A stretch of 64,000 nucleotides of DNA from positions 12,504,110-12,568,109 of the forward strand of contig OU744452.1 of the NCBI GenBank assembly GCA_916610825.1, given 5' to 3'. Position numbers and translations under genes: made by a program. The notes below the pieces were generated by a model, which saw nothing but the letters and a program-made list of their open reading frames with translations, did no database searches and had not been told where the DNA came from. The stretch is from Haliclystus octoradiatus (Eukaryota; Cnidaria; Staurozoa; Stauromedusae; Haliclystidae). Of this stretch, positions 32,901 to 43,147 are shown piece after piece. Each line of letters starts with the position of its first letter. Positions within the stretch are counted from its first letter, which is position 1.

Positions 32901-35900
32901 TGACAATGAAAACCCAGCTTCAACCTAGAGGCGGTGTAGCCATTAATTTAGGAATTTTTCAAACTTGTCACATGTCCACAGTGTTGGCATTCACAAGCGA
33001 GGTGCGAAATAACAGTTTTGTTAGTGTTAACATTAAGCTATGGTCTATAACAAACAATTATCTACCCAGTGATTTATACAGTCATTCATTAATTTAATGT
33101 AAAAGCATTCCAAACTACACATTCCGCTAGTTCCCAGTACAACCAAAAAGATGAAACAGGCTTGACGGTTTTCGAATTATCGTCTTTAGGTTTCAGGTCA
33201 ACAGTAACAAATCCAACGACACTGAAATGACAGCCGCAATTTTTTTGATGGAATAGTATGATAATTAACATGTGTAAACACTCAGAAGGTTCCAAGCATG
33301 TTGCAACTGCTGGTCATATTTAAACCTTGAGCCAGCGTTCAACAAAAGATTTAGCCTTGAATCTTAACAAATTGTCAATATTTTCTTCTGAGTATTTTGT
33401 TTAGGTTTGACCTATAAATCAGAAAATTCTCCATATTCTTCTGACTTTGCTCTAGTCTTCCGGGATCTAGGATCCCAGGATCTCCCCACTTTTGTCTGAC
33501 CCTGCTTTGAACATACACTGATTTATATGTGTTATTTATTTATCAGAACACTTCACTTGATATCTTAGTGAAATTGGAGGCAGCTGATGATTACCTACAA
33601 TCTTCTGCCAGTGGTGTCATAACTCAAGTAAGTGTGTTATTTTCAAGTACAACAATATGGATCAAATTTTAGCTTTAATGGATCGAAGTGATCCATTGAC
33701 TTTTGTTAAAGATTATATCTGTGTGTATGCGTGTGTGATTGTGTGTATACACAGGGTTTGAAGCAGATCACTTTAACTGACCTCAAGTATAGACATGAGA
33801 CTATTAAGTAATATTGAAACTGTTTTGTTTGAAATATCTCTAGGAAATTCTAATTATGCCATCTACAATATAGGGTGTTTTAAACAATAGTTAATTGACA
33901 TGCTCTATGAAAAAAGTTCATGAAAATGGAATTGCACACTGTTCATGAACAGTTTATAAATGGCTCATAAATTGCTTGTTAAAAGTTGATGAATTTCTTT
34001 CAAACTTTTCATGAATCTTTGCAGGTGTAATACCATGTCTCAAATTTTCATATTGATTCTTGCTGCAAATAATTGTCCTAAAATTGTGGTAAATCAACAT
34101 ATGATAGATTTTAATCACTGCAATTAAGTAGTCTTTTCATCATTTATTGTCATGTTATTCCCACTACAAGCACCTAATTTTGGTACAGTTTAACCCGCTT
34201 AAGTGCAAGTCAAAATTTCCAACAGTTTTCATTGCATTTCTCCGAATTTGCAGTTATCCGAAATTGTTTACCAAGGACTTGACCAGAAAATTGCTAAACG
34301 GGTTTCAAAGCCAGGTTGCATATAAGCTGGAATTTCACTTATCCAAATTGCAAATAAGCGGGTTACACTTTATTTGAATTATATAAATTCCTACAAAGCA
34401 GTTCAAAGTGTAGTGCTCATTTTTTGTCTATCTGAAAAAAAAAATGAGCATGCCACCTTCAAAAATACATCATGTAAATTACTGCTATCAATAGAGGCCC
34501 CTTTATAAAAAAATTAAATTACAACTATGCTTGTGTTTCTCTTCTAAATGAATGTTGAAGAGTATCACAGGAGACATTTGGGAATTTATTCAGATCAGGA
34601 GATTCAGATTATGCAACCCGCTACGTATATGCATGAATGTCATCAAAAATGGCAAACAATAATAGTTTGTGCAATTGTGCTCATATGCAGTTATGTGCAG
34701 ATATGACTCTCTTTGATTTGATAGATTTTGTTAGATCATGGTCCTCTGCAGCAATTGACATATTTCTATAGTAAAACCATGTCACCGCCTTTTCTTCCCC
34801 TCTAAAGATGACACCCCTTATCACATGTCATGATATTAGTAATACTTTTTGTTCTGTGGTAATCTTTTGTATTGATATTACTTTGTAGCAAGTTAAGATA
34901 TTTGCTAATCGTATTATGGGATGGATTGAACAGTTTGCTAATCACATAAAGACTCAGGTACATAAATTTATTTGTTACAACATCATTGCTATCCTACTTT
35001 TTCAATGCATATGTTGTGAATATATTTTACAAATTTTAACACTTTCAGATAACTACTAAAATGGCAAGATGTAAACCTATTGCCACTCTTTATGACAGCG
35101 TTATTGATGTCACCGTTTGCAAAAGTTTTGTTGACAATTTCGTAAGTAGTTCATCTCATGATAGAGTTTGCCTAACCTATCTCAAGCAAGGCTGCTTACA
35201 CTTCTTATGTAATTTAGAAGATCATTAATTTTGTATATACACAAACATTTTCAGGCTTTTATCCCGCCTCGTGTTCGATTCTCCCTTTTTCATTTGAAAT
35301 GAATTGCGTGCAGATTAACCTTTTAAAAATATCCTTTTGTGACTGTGAGAATACCCAAAGTTTTCACAATTATTACTTTGAAATAAGTCACAGCATTTAT
35401 AATTTGGTATACGTAGGAGCTAGAAATAAATAGTAAATAGCTGAAGTTCAAACGTTATGAATTGTGAGAGCTGCCTATATTTTGATTCCTAACTACAACT
35501 TTATATTGGCTTACATTTGAGTTCATACTTCATTCCCTATTTCTATTTAGTGCATATTAAATAGATGATTCCCTCATGCAGATTGCCATGGTCTACAAAG
35601 TATGTCTGTGTCTGTGACCAAATTTTCCACTTTTAAAGTGCCTGCAAGTTGTCTAGGTTACTGAGTTTACTTTATTTTGGTGAAAATAAAACTGATTGAG
35701 ACATAATATAGTAATGTAGACGGTGTCGCCCTACCGAAGGCACTGTAGACGGTGTCGCCCTACCGAAGGCACCCGTACTACTCCTCTATTTCTAGATGAG
35801 TGGCTTTTTTTCGCTGAGACCAATGATTTTAAATGTTCTTTGTTGATCTTAGCCGCGACACTGCAGATCAATTTCAACAGATTTCATGTCAGATAGGTCT

Positions 35901-38900
35901 CGATTGTCAATGCGCAACAATGCGCCGCATCTACTCACAATGCAATTCCCTCTGGACCAATCCAACCGCCATTCTCAGATGGTACTCATTTGATGTTTCA
36001 GATAAAGTCTAGACTGAGTTGACCTTCGGGAGATTTGAACCATAGTTGATCAGATATGATCCGATCTGAAGTTCGATTGCTCTGCCATCTGAGCTAATCC
36101 TCCATTCCATTGAGACATGCTTAGAATTCGAAACAGTTACTAATTCAGAAAAGTCTGCAATAGTCATTTCAAATGTAGAAATTTGTGCAATCTTGATAAG
36201 TGTGCCTACAGTAACTCTATTGTTCCCAAAATGTGCCTGCACCCGACGGTCCCAGTGGTCCCTGTTTTATCAAGCCCTGCGAGATTGCAAATTTGGAAGT
36301 TGTCATATTTACCTGCTTGCTGCTTGATACTGATGGTTTTAAATTACTCAACAATACACCACATATAATTAAAAACCTAAAAATATTGAATATTCTATGA
36401 GTTTGGTTTGTCAAGGGAATTGTTTTGTAAAAGTGCTATTGCTCTGTCTGTATTATACAAACTGCTTAAAAGCAATTGAATTGTGGGGTGGGTAACAATA
36501 TATCTCTCTAAACAATCAATCTTGTTTGGATTTCTGTTAAACTTGAAGCTTTTTTCTCTGGGTATTAGGATTTTGATTCGTGAATGAATTTTATTGCCAA
36601 ATTCTCCTCCTGATGCTAGCTAATAATGCTCTTGCCAGCGATCGAAATAAAAACCCTGGGGCGAGCTCCAAAGCCCTAACCACTATACCCCCAGTGTAAA
36701 TAATTCATAATGAACTACTTCATGAACAGTTTACAAACAATTCATGACATGTTCATGAATATTTTGGCATTTTCACGTTCTGAACTCATGAACGTTTTTC
36801 AAAGGGCGCCACAGCAGCTAAACACTACGATGCATAATTTGTACAACTGTTAATGAGTTGTATTATATGCTCATAATTTCAAATCGTATTTGAAAGCCAC
36901 ATGATTGTGATGAAATCCATCTCGTCATAGAATACACATAATATTCAATTTCAAGGTTTCATTGTTGGAGCAGGCTATATAAATGAAAGGCTGTTAAAAC
37001 ATGGGTATAAAATAGTGAAAGCATAATAATTTGTTTTTGAGAGATAAAGAGGAACCAAGTGATTCACATGATGTAAATAATGAGAACCACTTCAATTAAT
37101 CAGTTATTTACATGATTGTTCAACACAATGCATATTTATTTTTACACATCACAAATACTTAAATGATACTTACAAACCTGCTACAGTCAAACCTGTTATA
37201 GCGGTCACCTCTATAAAACGGCTACCTGTCTATACTGGTCACTATTGCAATGTCTAAAATAATATTTTCTATTGAATCAAACCTGTATATAAAGGCCACC
37301 TGTATATAATGGTCAATTTATCTACCTCTCGTAGCTGGCTGTTATATACAGGTTTCACTGTACTTATATTTTATAACTAAATGTTATTTTTGTAGAATGG
37401 TTATTGGTTAGCGCTTGGTTGGTGCATGTTCTTTTTCATTCCTCTCATTATTTTCTCTGTTAAACTCGCAAAATATTTCAGAAGAATGAAATGTCTAGAT
37501 GGATTTGGTGGATTGTAAGTTATAATGATCAGTTAATCTACTAAATTTAGTATTGTTAATAATCTATGAAATTGTCGCTTAACTACTACAGCCTAGATTT
37601 GATACCCTATAAACTACCTTGTGGTCAAGTTCTTGTTAAACAATTTTTCCATAAGTGAAAATTCTGACAGATACCATGGAGTTGTCATTTGGGAGTTACA
37701 CTCAATGGAGTTATACTGTACAGCCCGGCTTATTTTAATGATAATACCGTAGCAGACATTAGAATGTTCATACTTTAAGCAAGCATATTTTAGACTATTT
37801 CAGCTCATGTGTAGTTATTATCTTCAAAATCCATTGCAAACACTCTAGATATCCTTGATTTCAAACTATTTTTGAAATTTGAATTTTCAATGTCTTCTGT
37901 ATCACATACCGGTACCTTTTTGTGTTTTTGCTTTACAAATGACACTATGTCTTTCTTATATTCATAATTTTTTCATTCCTTTTTAGAAGTGGTGTCAGAA
38001 GTTATCCTAGTTATGATCACGGTCATGACAAGATTCCATTGCAACAGTAAGTAGAATGACAACAATTAATATCTACTATTCTATTGCTCAGGTAACATAT
38101 TGTAATGGTCAATCAGTTTGGTGCAATGATACAATGAAACCAGGTGTATAAAAGTCACTTTATAGAGCAGCCACCTGTCTATAGCTTCATAATAGAATTA
38201 ACGTCTATAGACATTAGACAGGTCCGTTCCGTTCAGTGGTTAATATTTTCTAGTGTCATTGCTGCCTCGTTATAGACATGCTTCACTGCAACTGTTATTA
38301 TTTACTAAATTACCAAAGAGAACAGAATCGGGATCCTGCAATTCTAAAAGTACAGATCAAATTCGGAATTGATTTTTTCTAGCTTACAGTGTAACCCGCT
38401 TAATTGCAAGTCAAAATTGCCAACGTTTTCCGGTGCATTTATCAGAATTTTCTCTTATCCCAAATTTTTTATCAAGGATTTGACCAGAAAATAGTTTATA
38501 GGATTTCAGGTTCAGGTTGCAGATAAGTGGGAATTTGATTTATCCCAATTTTGAGAACTTACCCTTGATTGTCGAATTGTAGATCAACCATTCGGTACAT
38601 TATGCTAATACATACTATGATTGGTAGAAATCAACTATGGATCTATTTTGACATATTGCCTGTTCTCATTCCGGACTGACGCACAGGAGTGCCTGCTCTC
38701 ATAACCATAACAAACTCATAACCTGGCTGTGTTGAGAAGTCCATTCCATCAAATTTTCAACATACAGGGTTACTTGATATATTTAATGTTATGGAAATCA
38801 GACATAAGAATTTTCAGACTTTTAGCGGATTTCAGACTATTTTGGGCCTTGTAAAACTCTAGTTATTGCTTTTTTCCATTCAAATCCATTGAAATTTATC

Positions 38901-39673
38901 AAAATATTGTAGATTTCAGACTATTTTTGAAATTCAATTCTCATGTCTGGGAATTGACACAATGCTATCTCACTTACTGTATACATCAAGAATGACATTA
39001 GGGATTAAAGATTTTTAAGTAATTAATAAGATCGAGACTTTTTAAATCGTTGTACATTGATTAATATATAATGCTGTTGATAAATTAAATTAATGTAACA
39101 ATAATACAATAAAGAATATACCATAACTTGTACTTTCATCAATAACTACCTGTAATGAGTGACCACTTTGTCTGGTTTTACATGACAGGTCATACCACTG
39201 TGGACCACCTGGTTAATTAATAAATATCATTAATTCCTCAAAAGTAATTTTATGAAACTTGACTATTTCACAACATTCAGATGTGATATTACTTAACAAT
39301 AACACCAATTACAATGTTATCATCATTATAAATGAGTTAATACTAAACATAATATTTAATTTAAAATCAAAAACTTGTAGAACAGTTCAAATATGTCTTA
39401 ATTTCTAGAGCACCTCCGAGGCGCATAATGGTGGCAGATGGCAAAAAAACAATCATATACGAAGAACATAAAAATTAAACTTTGTTGGAATAATTTTATA
39501 ATTAAACTTTATTGGGATAAATTTATAATTAAAGTTTATTGGGTTAATAACATAATTTTTGTGAATATTACCAAGGTTTTTATTTTTTTTATTTAAAAAC
39601 CACTTTACTTTACCCCTTCAGGATGGATCGACCCCCTCCTTACAATTACGAAAATAATGGTTACGGAAGATAG
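8863..39673 (+). CDS. PROM1: Prominin (CD133 family), about 24 coding exons, 877-883 aa
   Basis: Exons: 8863-9106, 13226-13269, 14211-14419, 15308-15428, 16530-16692, 17404-17675, 20018-20081, 20821-20897, 22268-22347, 22491-22643, 23207-23330, 24932-24990, 25800-25884, 27107-27253, 28450-28548, 29119-29199, 30301-30384, 31453-31506, 33547-33627, 34889-34957, 35049-35141, 37396-37514, 37987-38046, then 39409-39478 or 39622-39673. All phases agree. The protein has a signal peptide, TM1 followed by a Cys-rich turn (CFCCCRCC), TM2, a large extracellular loop, TM3 followed by CGVCGY, TM4, a second loop with CRDNQPIY, TM5 and a short tail: the prominin topology. Human PROM1 is 865 aa. Prominins are cholesterol-binding glycoproteins of microvilli, cilia and photoreceptor discs. 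ATG 8863 is the first in-frame Met after a stop at 8791-8793. Introns are GT-AG. The PROM1 versus other prominin paralogue assignment is not resolved, so the symbol marks the family. Confidence 0.93.
9655..10101 (-). mobile_element. Inverted-repeat element carrying a tRNA-like internal segment
   Basis: The termini are inverted repeats of about 60 bp, sharing AAGTTGCTA and ATCAACTCCGTCCCA and ending with GTGGAA on the inner side. On the minus strand the interior has an A-box-like CATAGCACAGTAGCTACG and a B-box-like GTTCTAGTTCGATTCC. The related copy at 61845-62140 lies on the opposite strand and keeps the interior but not clear termini. There is no transposase frame. Confidence 0.75.
11407..11496. 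repeat. Short inverted repeat (hairpin)
   Basis: The arms are GTGCTTGGGTGGTGG at 11407-11421 and its near-perfect complement at 11481-11496 (one extra base), with a loop of about 60 bases. It is possibly a tiny MITE. Confidence 0.6.
11612..11681. repeat. Two-unit tandem repeat of about 40 bp
   Basis: The phrase GTGTAACTTCGCACTTCAAT occurs twice, each time followed by a similar stretch ending in TAACATCA. It lies in prominin intron 1. Confidence 0.6.
14211..14419 (+). CDS. Prominin exon 3: TM1, Cys-rich turn and start of TM2
   Basis: This exon carries the most diagnostic sequence of the gene: TM1 (GITAAVGFLFAIFMPIFGL), the intracellular Cys cluster FCCCRCCGKCGGEM, and the first part of TM2 (SFILMVLVIFL). 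The Cys cluster just after TM1 is typical of prominins. Boundaries are tatag before and gtgagt after, ending in phase 2. Confidence 0.9.
14509..14670 (-). mobile_element. Family B element, inverted and diverged
   Basis: It begins GTGTCCAATAAAAATGG and ends CCCTTTGTTGGATCC, and carries the complement of the shared AATTTTCTTCTGAA interior (ATTCAGAAGAAA). Confidence 0.65.
15211..15272 (-). mobile_element. Family A MITE fragment
   Basis: It has the terminal half only: ATCTACCTCTTTATAGC, then GGCTGTTATACAGGTTTCACT. It lies about 35 bases upstream of prominin exon 4. Confidence 0.6.
15680..15853 (+). mobile_element. Family B element
   Basis: Its termini are AGGGTCCAACAAAAG and CTTTTGTCAGACCCTG, with the usual TTCTTCTGAATTTGCTCCAA interior. 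Confidence 0.75.
16953..17100 (+). mobile_element. Family A MITE, partial
   Basis: The left terminus is degraded (TAATGAAACCTGTATGTA), the interior is recognisable, and the right terminus is missing. It is intronic in prominin. Confidence 0.65.
18717..19339. mobile_element. 623-bp inverted-repeat element
   Basis: The left terminus AAGGCTCGAGCAAAC at 18717 is matched in reverse by GTTTGCTCGGGCCTT ending at 19339. The terminal repeats extend inward to CCAA, about 22 bp in all. A second internal pair, AACAAAGTTGGAT, lies near each end. I saw no transposase-like protein. It sits in a prominin intron (17676-20017). Confidence 0.7.
20135..20315 (+). mobile_element. Family A MITE, full-length
   Basis: The element starts TACAGTGAAACCTGTATATA and ends AACAGGTTTCACTGTA, so the termini are inverted repeats flanked by TA. 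Inside, the module GACCA(C/T)TATAGACA(G/A)GT occurs twice. It is about 181 bp long with no coding capacity. TA flanks and CAGT termini suit a Tc1/mariner-type non-autonomous element (inference). Confidence 0.85.
23473..23653 (+). mobile_element. Family A MITE, full-length
   Basis: Same length, termini and doubled internal module as the copy at 20135-20315. A truncated copy lies just upstream at about 23361-23412. Confidence 0.85.
24595..24735. repeat. Direct repeat copy 1 in prominin introns
   Basis: It shares GAATTCAGGGCACTGA, TGTCTGACACATGTTTTGTC (with small changes) and TCTCTACCAA with 25579-25715, in the same order and spacing. Confidence 0.65.
24748..24810 (+). mobile_element. SINE head fragment, S1-like
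   Basis: GGGATGATTAGCTTAGATGG followed by CAGAGCAAATAG resembles the A-box half of family S1. No B-box follows. Confidence 0.4.
25579..25715. repeat. Direct repeat copy 2 in prominin introns
   Basis: This is the partner of 24595-24735. It ends about 85 bases before prominin exon 13. Confidence 0.65.
26385..26555 (+). mobile_element. Family E element, diverged
   Basis: It shares AGTGTAAGTCAAAATTGGCA, GCTTGACCACAAAATAG and CTTATCCGGATTGCA with the other copies. The outer terminus is not clear. It lies directly beside a SINE. Confidence 0.5.
26570..26921 (-). mobile_element. tRNA-derived SINE, family S1, copy 1
   Basis: Read on the minus strand it begins GGAGGATTAACTCAGATGG, with an A-box-like segment ending GGCAGAGC and a B-box GGTTCAAATCC spaced as in a tRNA. 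A tail of about 270 bp unrelated to tRNA follows and ends near CTACATTAC. It shares its whole length with 35711-36102. Confidence 0.8.
27381..27529. mobile_element. Family D element (CAGACATGAGAATT termini)
   Basis: It starts CAGACATGAGAATTTTCAGA and ends GAATTCTCATGCCTG. The interior repeats TTTCAGACTATTTT. It is about 149 bp long. Confidence 0.7.
28622..28775 (-). mobile_element. Family E element, inverted
   Basis: It starts TGTAATGTAACCGGCATAAG, includes TGGTCAAGTCCTTGCTGAA, and ends TTTTGACTTGCACTTAA. A further fragment (GTGCAATTTAAGCGGATTAT) lies at 29036-29055. Confidence 0.6.
29112..29118 (+). promoter_or_regulatory. Tandem 3' splice sites before prominin exon 16
   Basis: A CAG ends at 29111 and an AAG ends at 29118. 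Only the downstream AAG gives an open phase-0 exon (AMLEKANQLKDQ). Use of the CAG, seven bases upstream, gives TGA after five codons. The better-looking acceptor is thus the non-productive one. Confidence 0.6.
29831..29919 (-). mobile_element. Family A MITE fragment
   Basis: Only one half remains, including ATTTATCTACCTCTTATAGC and a terminal ATATACAGGCTTTACTATA. Confidence 0.6.
30535..30655. repeat. G-run / C-run flanked segment
   Basis: A run of twelve G lies on the left and nine C on the right, with AT-rich sequence between. It looks like a degraded G-run-ended element and lies in a prominin intron. Confidence 0.4.
31507..33546. other. Prominin intron without recognised genes
   Basis: Apart from the family B element near its 3' end, no repeats or protein-like frames were recognised. 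Confidence 0.45.
33333..33504 (+). mobile_element. Family B element
   Basis: Its termini are GCGTTCAACAAAAGA and CTTTTGTCTGACCCTG. It sits just before prominin exon 19. Confidence 0.7.
34186..34370 (+). mobile_element. Family E element (AACCCGCTTA termini)
   Basis: The left end AGTTTAACCCGCTTAAGTGC is the inverted match of the right end GCAAATAAGCGGGTTACACT. The interior has GACCAGAAAATTGC. Confidence 0.7.
35711..36102 (-). mobile_element. tRNA-derived SINE, family S1, copy 2
   Basis: It has the same head (GGAGGATTAGCTCAGATGG ... GGTTCAAATC) and tail as copy 1. A 29-bp unit at its 3' end (TGTAGACGGTGTCGCCC and onward) is tandemly duplicated at 35715-35743 and 35744-35772. Confidence 0.82.
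37182..37362 (-). mobile_element. Family A MITE, full-length, inverted
   Basis: It starts TACAGTCAAACCTGTTATA and ends ACAGGTTTCACTGTA, the reverse of the other full copies. It ends about 33 bases before prominin exon 22, close to the acceptor. Confidence 0.85.
37753..37899. mobile_element. Family D element, diverged
   Basis: It starts CAGACATTAGAATGTTCA and ends AATTTTCAATGTCTTCTG, with the same spacing as the other copies. Confidence 0.6.
38387..38553 (+). mobile_element. Family E element, right end lost
   Basis: It starts AGTGTAACCCGCTTAATTGC and shares TTTGACCAGAAAATAG with the copy at 34186. The right terminus is missing. Confidence 0.65.
38799..38949. mobile_element. Family D element
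   Basis: It starts CAGACATAAGAATTTTCAGA and ends CAATTCTCATGTCTG, and is clearly the same family as 27381-27529. Confidence 0.7.
39409..39478 (+). CDS. Prominin alternative terminal exon A
   Basis: After acceptor ttctag the exon completes the phase-2 Gln codon from 38046 and encodes a 22-residue tail ending YEEHKN, then TAA. The stop codon lies in the first unit of a 27-bp triple tandem repeat. No AATAAA was found close by, so the transcript may run on to 39922. Confidence 0.65.
39473..39553. repeat. 27-bp tandem repeat, three units
   Basis: Units start at 39473, 39500 and 39527 and share AATTAAA(C/G)TTT(G/A)TTGG. The stop codon of prominin terminal exon A is inside the first unit. Confidence 0.85.
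39622..39673 (+). CDS. Prominin alternative terminal exon B
   Basis: After acceptor cccttcag the exon also completes the phase-2 codon from 38046. It encodes a Pro/Tyr/Asn-rich tail (RPPPYNYENNGYGR), then TAG. It is used if exon A is skipped. The poly(A) signal at 39922 fits this exon. Confidence 0.65.
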
Positions 39674-39921
39674 ATAAATCCAACGGATTTATTTGTTGAC
39701 AGTATATAAATAGTTAATTAATTGTGATACTTCTAGTCGTAGTAAAATAGTTTGTTTTTCAAAGCTTATAAATATATATCATACTTTTACAATGGCAGCA
39801 TACATGACTGTATAATATTTTTGACTTGTTTTTAACAAGATTAATTGTTGCTGGTTTATTATTTATACAATAATAAGAATATGCGATTATAAATTAGATA
39901 ATTAAATGTTTTGTCCATTTG

Positions 39922-39927
39922 AATAAA
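39922..39927 (+). promoter_or_regulatory. Poly(A) signal for prominin
   Basis: AATAAA lies about 250 bases after the stop of the last coding exon, in AT-rich sequence, and is the first canonical hexamer after that stop. Confidence 0.55.
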
Positions 39928-40196
39928 AAACTTTAAGGAATGAATTTGATTCATTTTGTAAATTAAAATTATTATTATTAAAGAGAAGAAGCTATGATAT
40001 TATCGATTGTTGTTGTTGGAAATTTATTTTTGTTCTTCTGTCAGAGGTCCTATTCGGTAACCAGGGTGTCACAAAGGTTCTAGTTTTCCGTTAGCCAATA
40101 ATTGTGAAGCCCTCTAGGATTAAATATAAATTAAAAATGATTCAGATGTCTGAAGAAATGTCTCTTGAAGACAGCAACTTACGACAGAAACTTACA

Positions 40197-40465
40197 AATA
40201 CAGTCACACCGGTTATAATGGTCACCTCTATACCATGGTCAACTATCGGCAGTGTCTAAACCCAAAATGATATTTACATTGAACAACCCTGTATATAAAG
40301 ACCACCTGAATAAAGTGGTCAATGTGCTTAGATTTTACAGCTGCCTCTTTTACACTGGTTTACTTTATACTATTGATTCAGTGCAGTGGCCACCTGTCTA
40401 AGTGGTCACTCTTGTTTTTTCTAAAATGGTATTCTTTTTATTGAATCAACCCTGCAAATTAAGGC
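40197..40465 (-). mobile_element. Degenerate family A copies, about one and a half
   Basis: The TACAGTCACACCGGTTATA start and an interior like the other copies are followed by a second partial unit (GGCCACCTGTCTAAGTGGTC). It lies downstream of prominin. Confidence 0.55.
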
Positions 40466-43141
40466 CTTTATTATTAAAATATAGATTCAAATAGGATTTT
40501 GCATTAATTTTTGATAGAACAACCCAATTACTACATAATTGTTTTCAACTACAGCTGCTACAAGTACAGAATCAGAGATGTACAGGAGACGGTGTAAAAC
40601 TCAGACAGGGGTATGCACATTTCAACAGAACAGGAGCCGCACAGAAGTGAATTTTTTGCCAGGCAGGAATCGGAGCATAGAATGCTATCCTGGTAATTTC
40701 TAATAAATTATAGTTTCAAAACAGGTTAATATATTTTGTACCTCTGTTTGATTAGTCTGGGTTGATAAATTAATACTTTCTTGGACTTTTTACAGAAGTT
40801 TGATTGAAAAATTGTCAAATTTATGTTTCTTGTTAAGTAATCTTACTTACCAGATTTTTAGCACAATATGACTCAGGTATTATTCATCATACAGTTTTTA
40901 ATCGTAAGTTTTGTGGAAATAAATTGATCTTCCATTGTCAAAGTGAGGAATCAACGAAGCTGGTTCACAGAGGGCCAAAAGAAAATCAGATATTTTTTAA
41001 TTTTGTTTTTATTTTTAGAATCATCTAATTTGATTTCCAAGTTACACTCTTGTTTGTAATTCATGTCAGTGTATATAAACATCATAGTTCTTCAAAAATT
41101 TACTATTTAAAACATTTTTTGGCTTGTTTCTGGAAGGAAATATGTGTTTCTGAAACAATGACTACATTAATGAACACAGATCAAAAATAATGAAATTTTA
41201 ATAACATGTTTCACAGAACTATATCTTCATTTTTGTAAGGACTACATCAAAAAGCATGAGATATATAATGTGAAATTAATTTATAAACAGCTGTTAATTA
41301 ACAATGGATAGACAGGTTGTTTTTAACTGTGCTATGTAAGATAACAATACCGTGGTTATGAGATATCAATAATCTCACAGAAGACAAAAAAACAAACAAC
41401 TTATTATATTATTGTAACTCAGTGTACTTGTAATAAAACATTTTTGCTTAAAGTTATGTTCTTCACAACAAAAAAGAAATAATTTATAATAATAATAATA
41501 ACTGTTGTGTTTAACAAAAAGCATAATAAAGTTACTCTCGAAATAACACAATCTCACAATACGACACTAAATAAACTAATTCTATTCATATTCAACAAAA
41601 TAACTATAGCAAATATTGTATCTTTTAGAGAAAAACTACTACACAAACATTTCTTGTCAGACAATATCCACATACTGAATAAAGAGTCTTTTATAATAAT
41701 TATCGGCCTGCAGTTCTGTGCCATAAGCACGTTAATGTTTAATATTATAGTTTCCAAAAAATCTGTGTTTTGACCGTTGTTCACTTGTCCGTTCTTAAGG
41801 ATAGTAATAACACTACCTTTGTTCTCTGATGTGCAATGTTCTCTCTTTCGCTCTAATATTTGTCATTTTCATCTAATTCTGTAGAAAGTTCATCAGTGTA
41901 ATGTTTACTACGTGAAACTGAAGTTAGGAAAAATCTTCAAGGTTGAAATACATCTAGAACATAAAACAAAATCAGAATTAGTATCATGATTGAGCATGAG
42001 TAAACAGATATACACACTACAAGTACACAATTCCTACTTCGCTCTTATTGTCGCCAATGTCGATCAGTACATTTCTTTATACACAAATCAAAGTATGTGG
42101 TCCAAAACCAATTTTAAAAAATTATTCAAATGTATTTTAATATCATGTAAACCATATTACTACAATTAAATGTGTGCTTAGTCAAATGATCATTATTATC
42201 AGACTCTCTACATTGACTTATTGACTGCAAAATATATCTCAATCGGATCGATATTCAAGATACAACAAAGATCCTTTCTACTTGGTTTGTGTAGCAGCCA
42301 AAAATATTTTTCAGTATAAATATCCCCATCTCAATGATGTAGTCATAAGATTACTTAGATTAGCATATAAAAACATGTGAAAGTATTGAGGTGTGGTAAA
42401 CAGGGTGTTTCTATTCTCAATCAGAAAAAGAATTGACATTGAGTAGATAAGTTGATTGTTCATGTACAAAAAAGAACCGACATCGGACCAACACAGCGAG
42501 GCGTGTGTTGTACACAGCATCTAAATAACGAAAAGATAGAATGGGCTGCCACGGTACACCAATCACATGATATATCACTATGGCAACTGACGTAAACCGA
42601 CCGCGATTAAAAACCGCACGGGGTGGAGACCAACATGTCCGATTTTTAAAACGGATATTTTAACAGGTAATTGACGCGCGGTAACGAACGTGTGCAGTTG
42701 AAGCGGCTTTAAATTAGTATGCGTGTTTTAGTTGGCATATCGCCTTTGCATGAAGATAATAATCAAGTTAGAACTCAGCTTTAACAAAAACAACGAAATA
42801 GGGCAGTTCAAATTCACTACGTCTGGATTAAAACAATAGACAAGACATGAATCCCTTATCAACAATGAATATTTTTGTCTTCCTTTTCTGCGGGTGTGCC
42901 ATGATGCTCTATTGGTCAGCGACACGAACGAACTCTGAACGAAGTCATGGGACAATGAAACCACTGAAATTACTTGAAAAAGCGCCAACATAAAAGAATA
43001 TCAAGTTCAAACTTCAATTGCCTGAATTTAAATTATGAGCTATTTTCGAGTAATTTTCGCCTGGTGCCAACAAGCAATAGTAACAGGTACCCTATAAATT
43101 AACGCGCGTTTTTAACACGACCACAAAAAGTGAATCACCTC

Positions 43142-43147
43142 TTTATT
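43142..43147 (-). promoter_or_regulatory. Candidate poly(A) signal for the FAXC-like gene
   Basis: On the minus strand this reads AATAAA, about 505 bases after the stop codon. The assignment is tentative because a possible 3' UTR donor lies between them. Confidence 0.3.

Larger units (their letters stand above)
27107..35141 (+). other. Run of eight symmetric exons coding the second prominin loop
   Basis: Exons 27107-27253, 28450-28548, 29119-29199, 30301-30384, 31453-31506, 33547-33627, 34889-34957 and 35049-35141 are 147, 99, 81, 84, 54, 81, 69 and 93 nt long. All are multiples of three with phase 0 at both ends. They encode the helical, Asn/Ser-rich second extracellular loop. Any one could be skipped without a frameshift. 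Confidence 0.85.

Noticed and set aside
41375-41784. Overlapping open frames on both strands downstream of prominin
   Set aside because: AT-rich, low-complexity composition with no recognisable family. Treated as chance.
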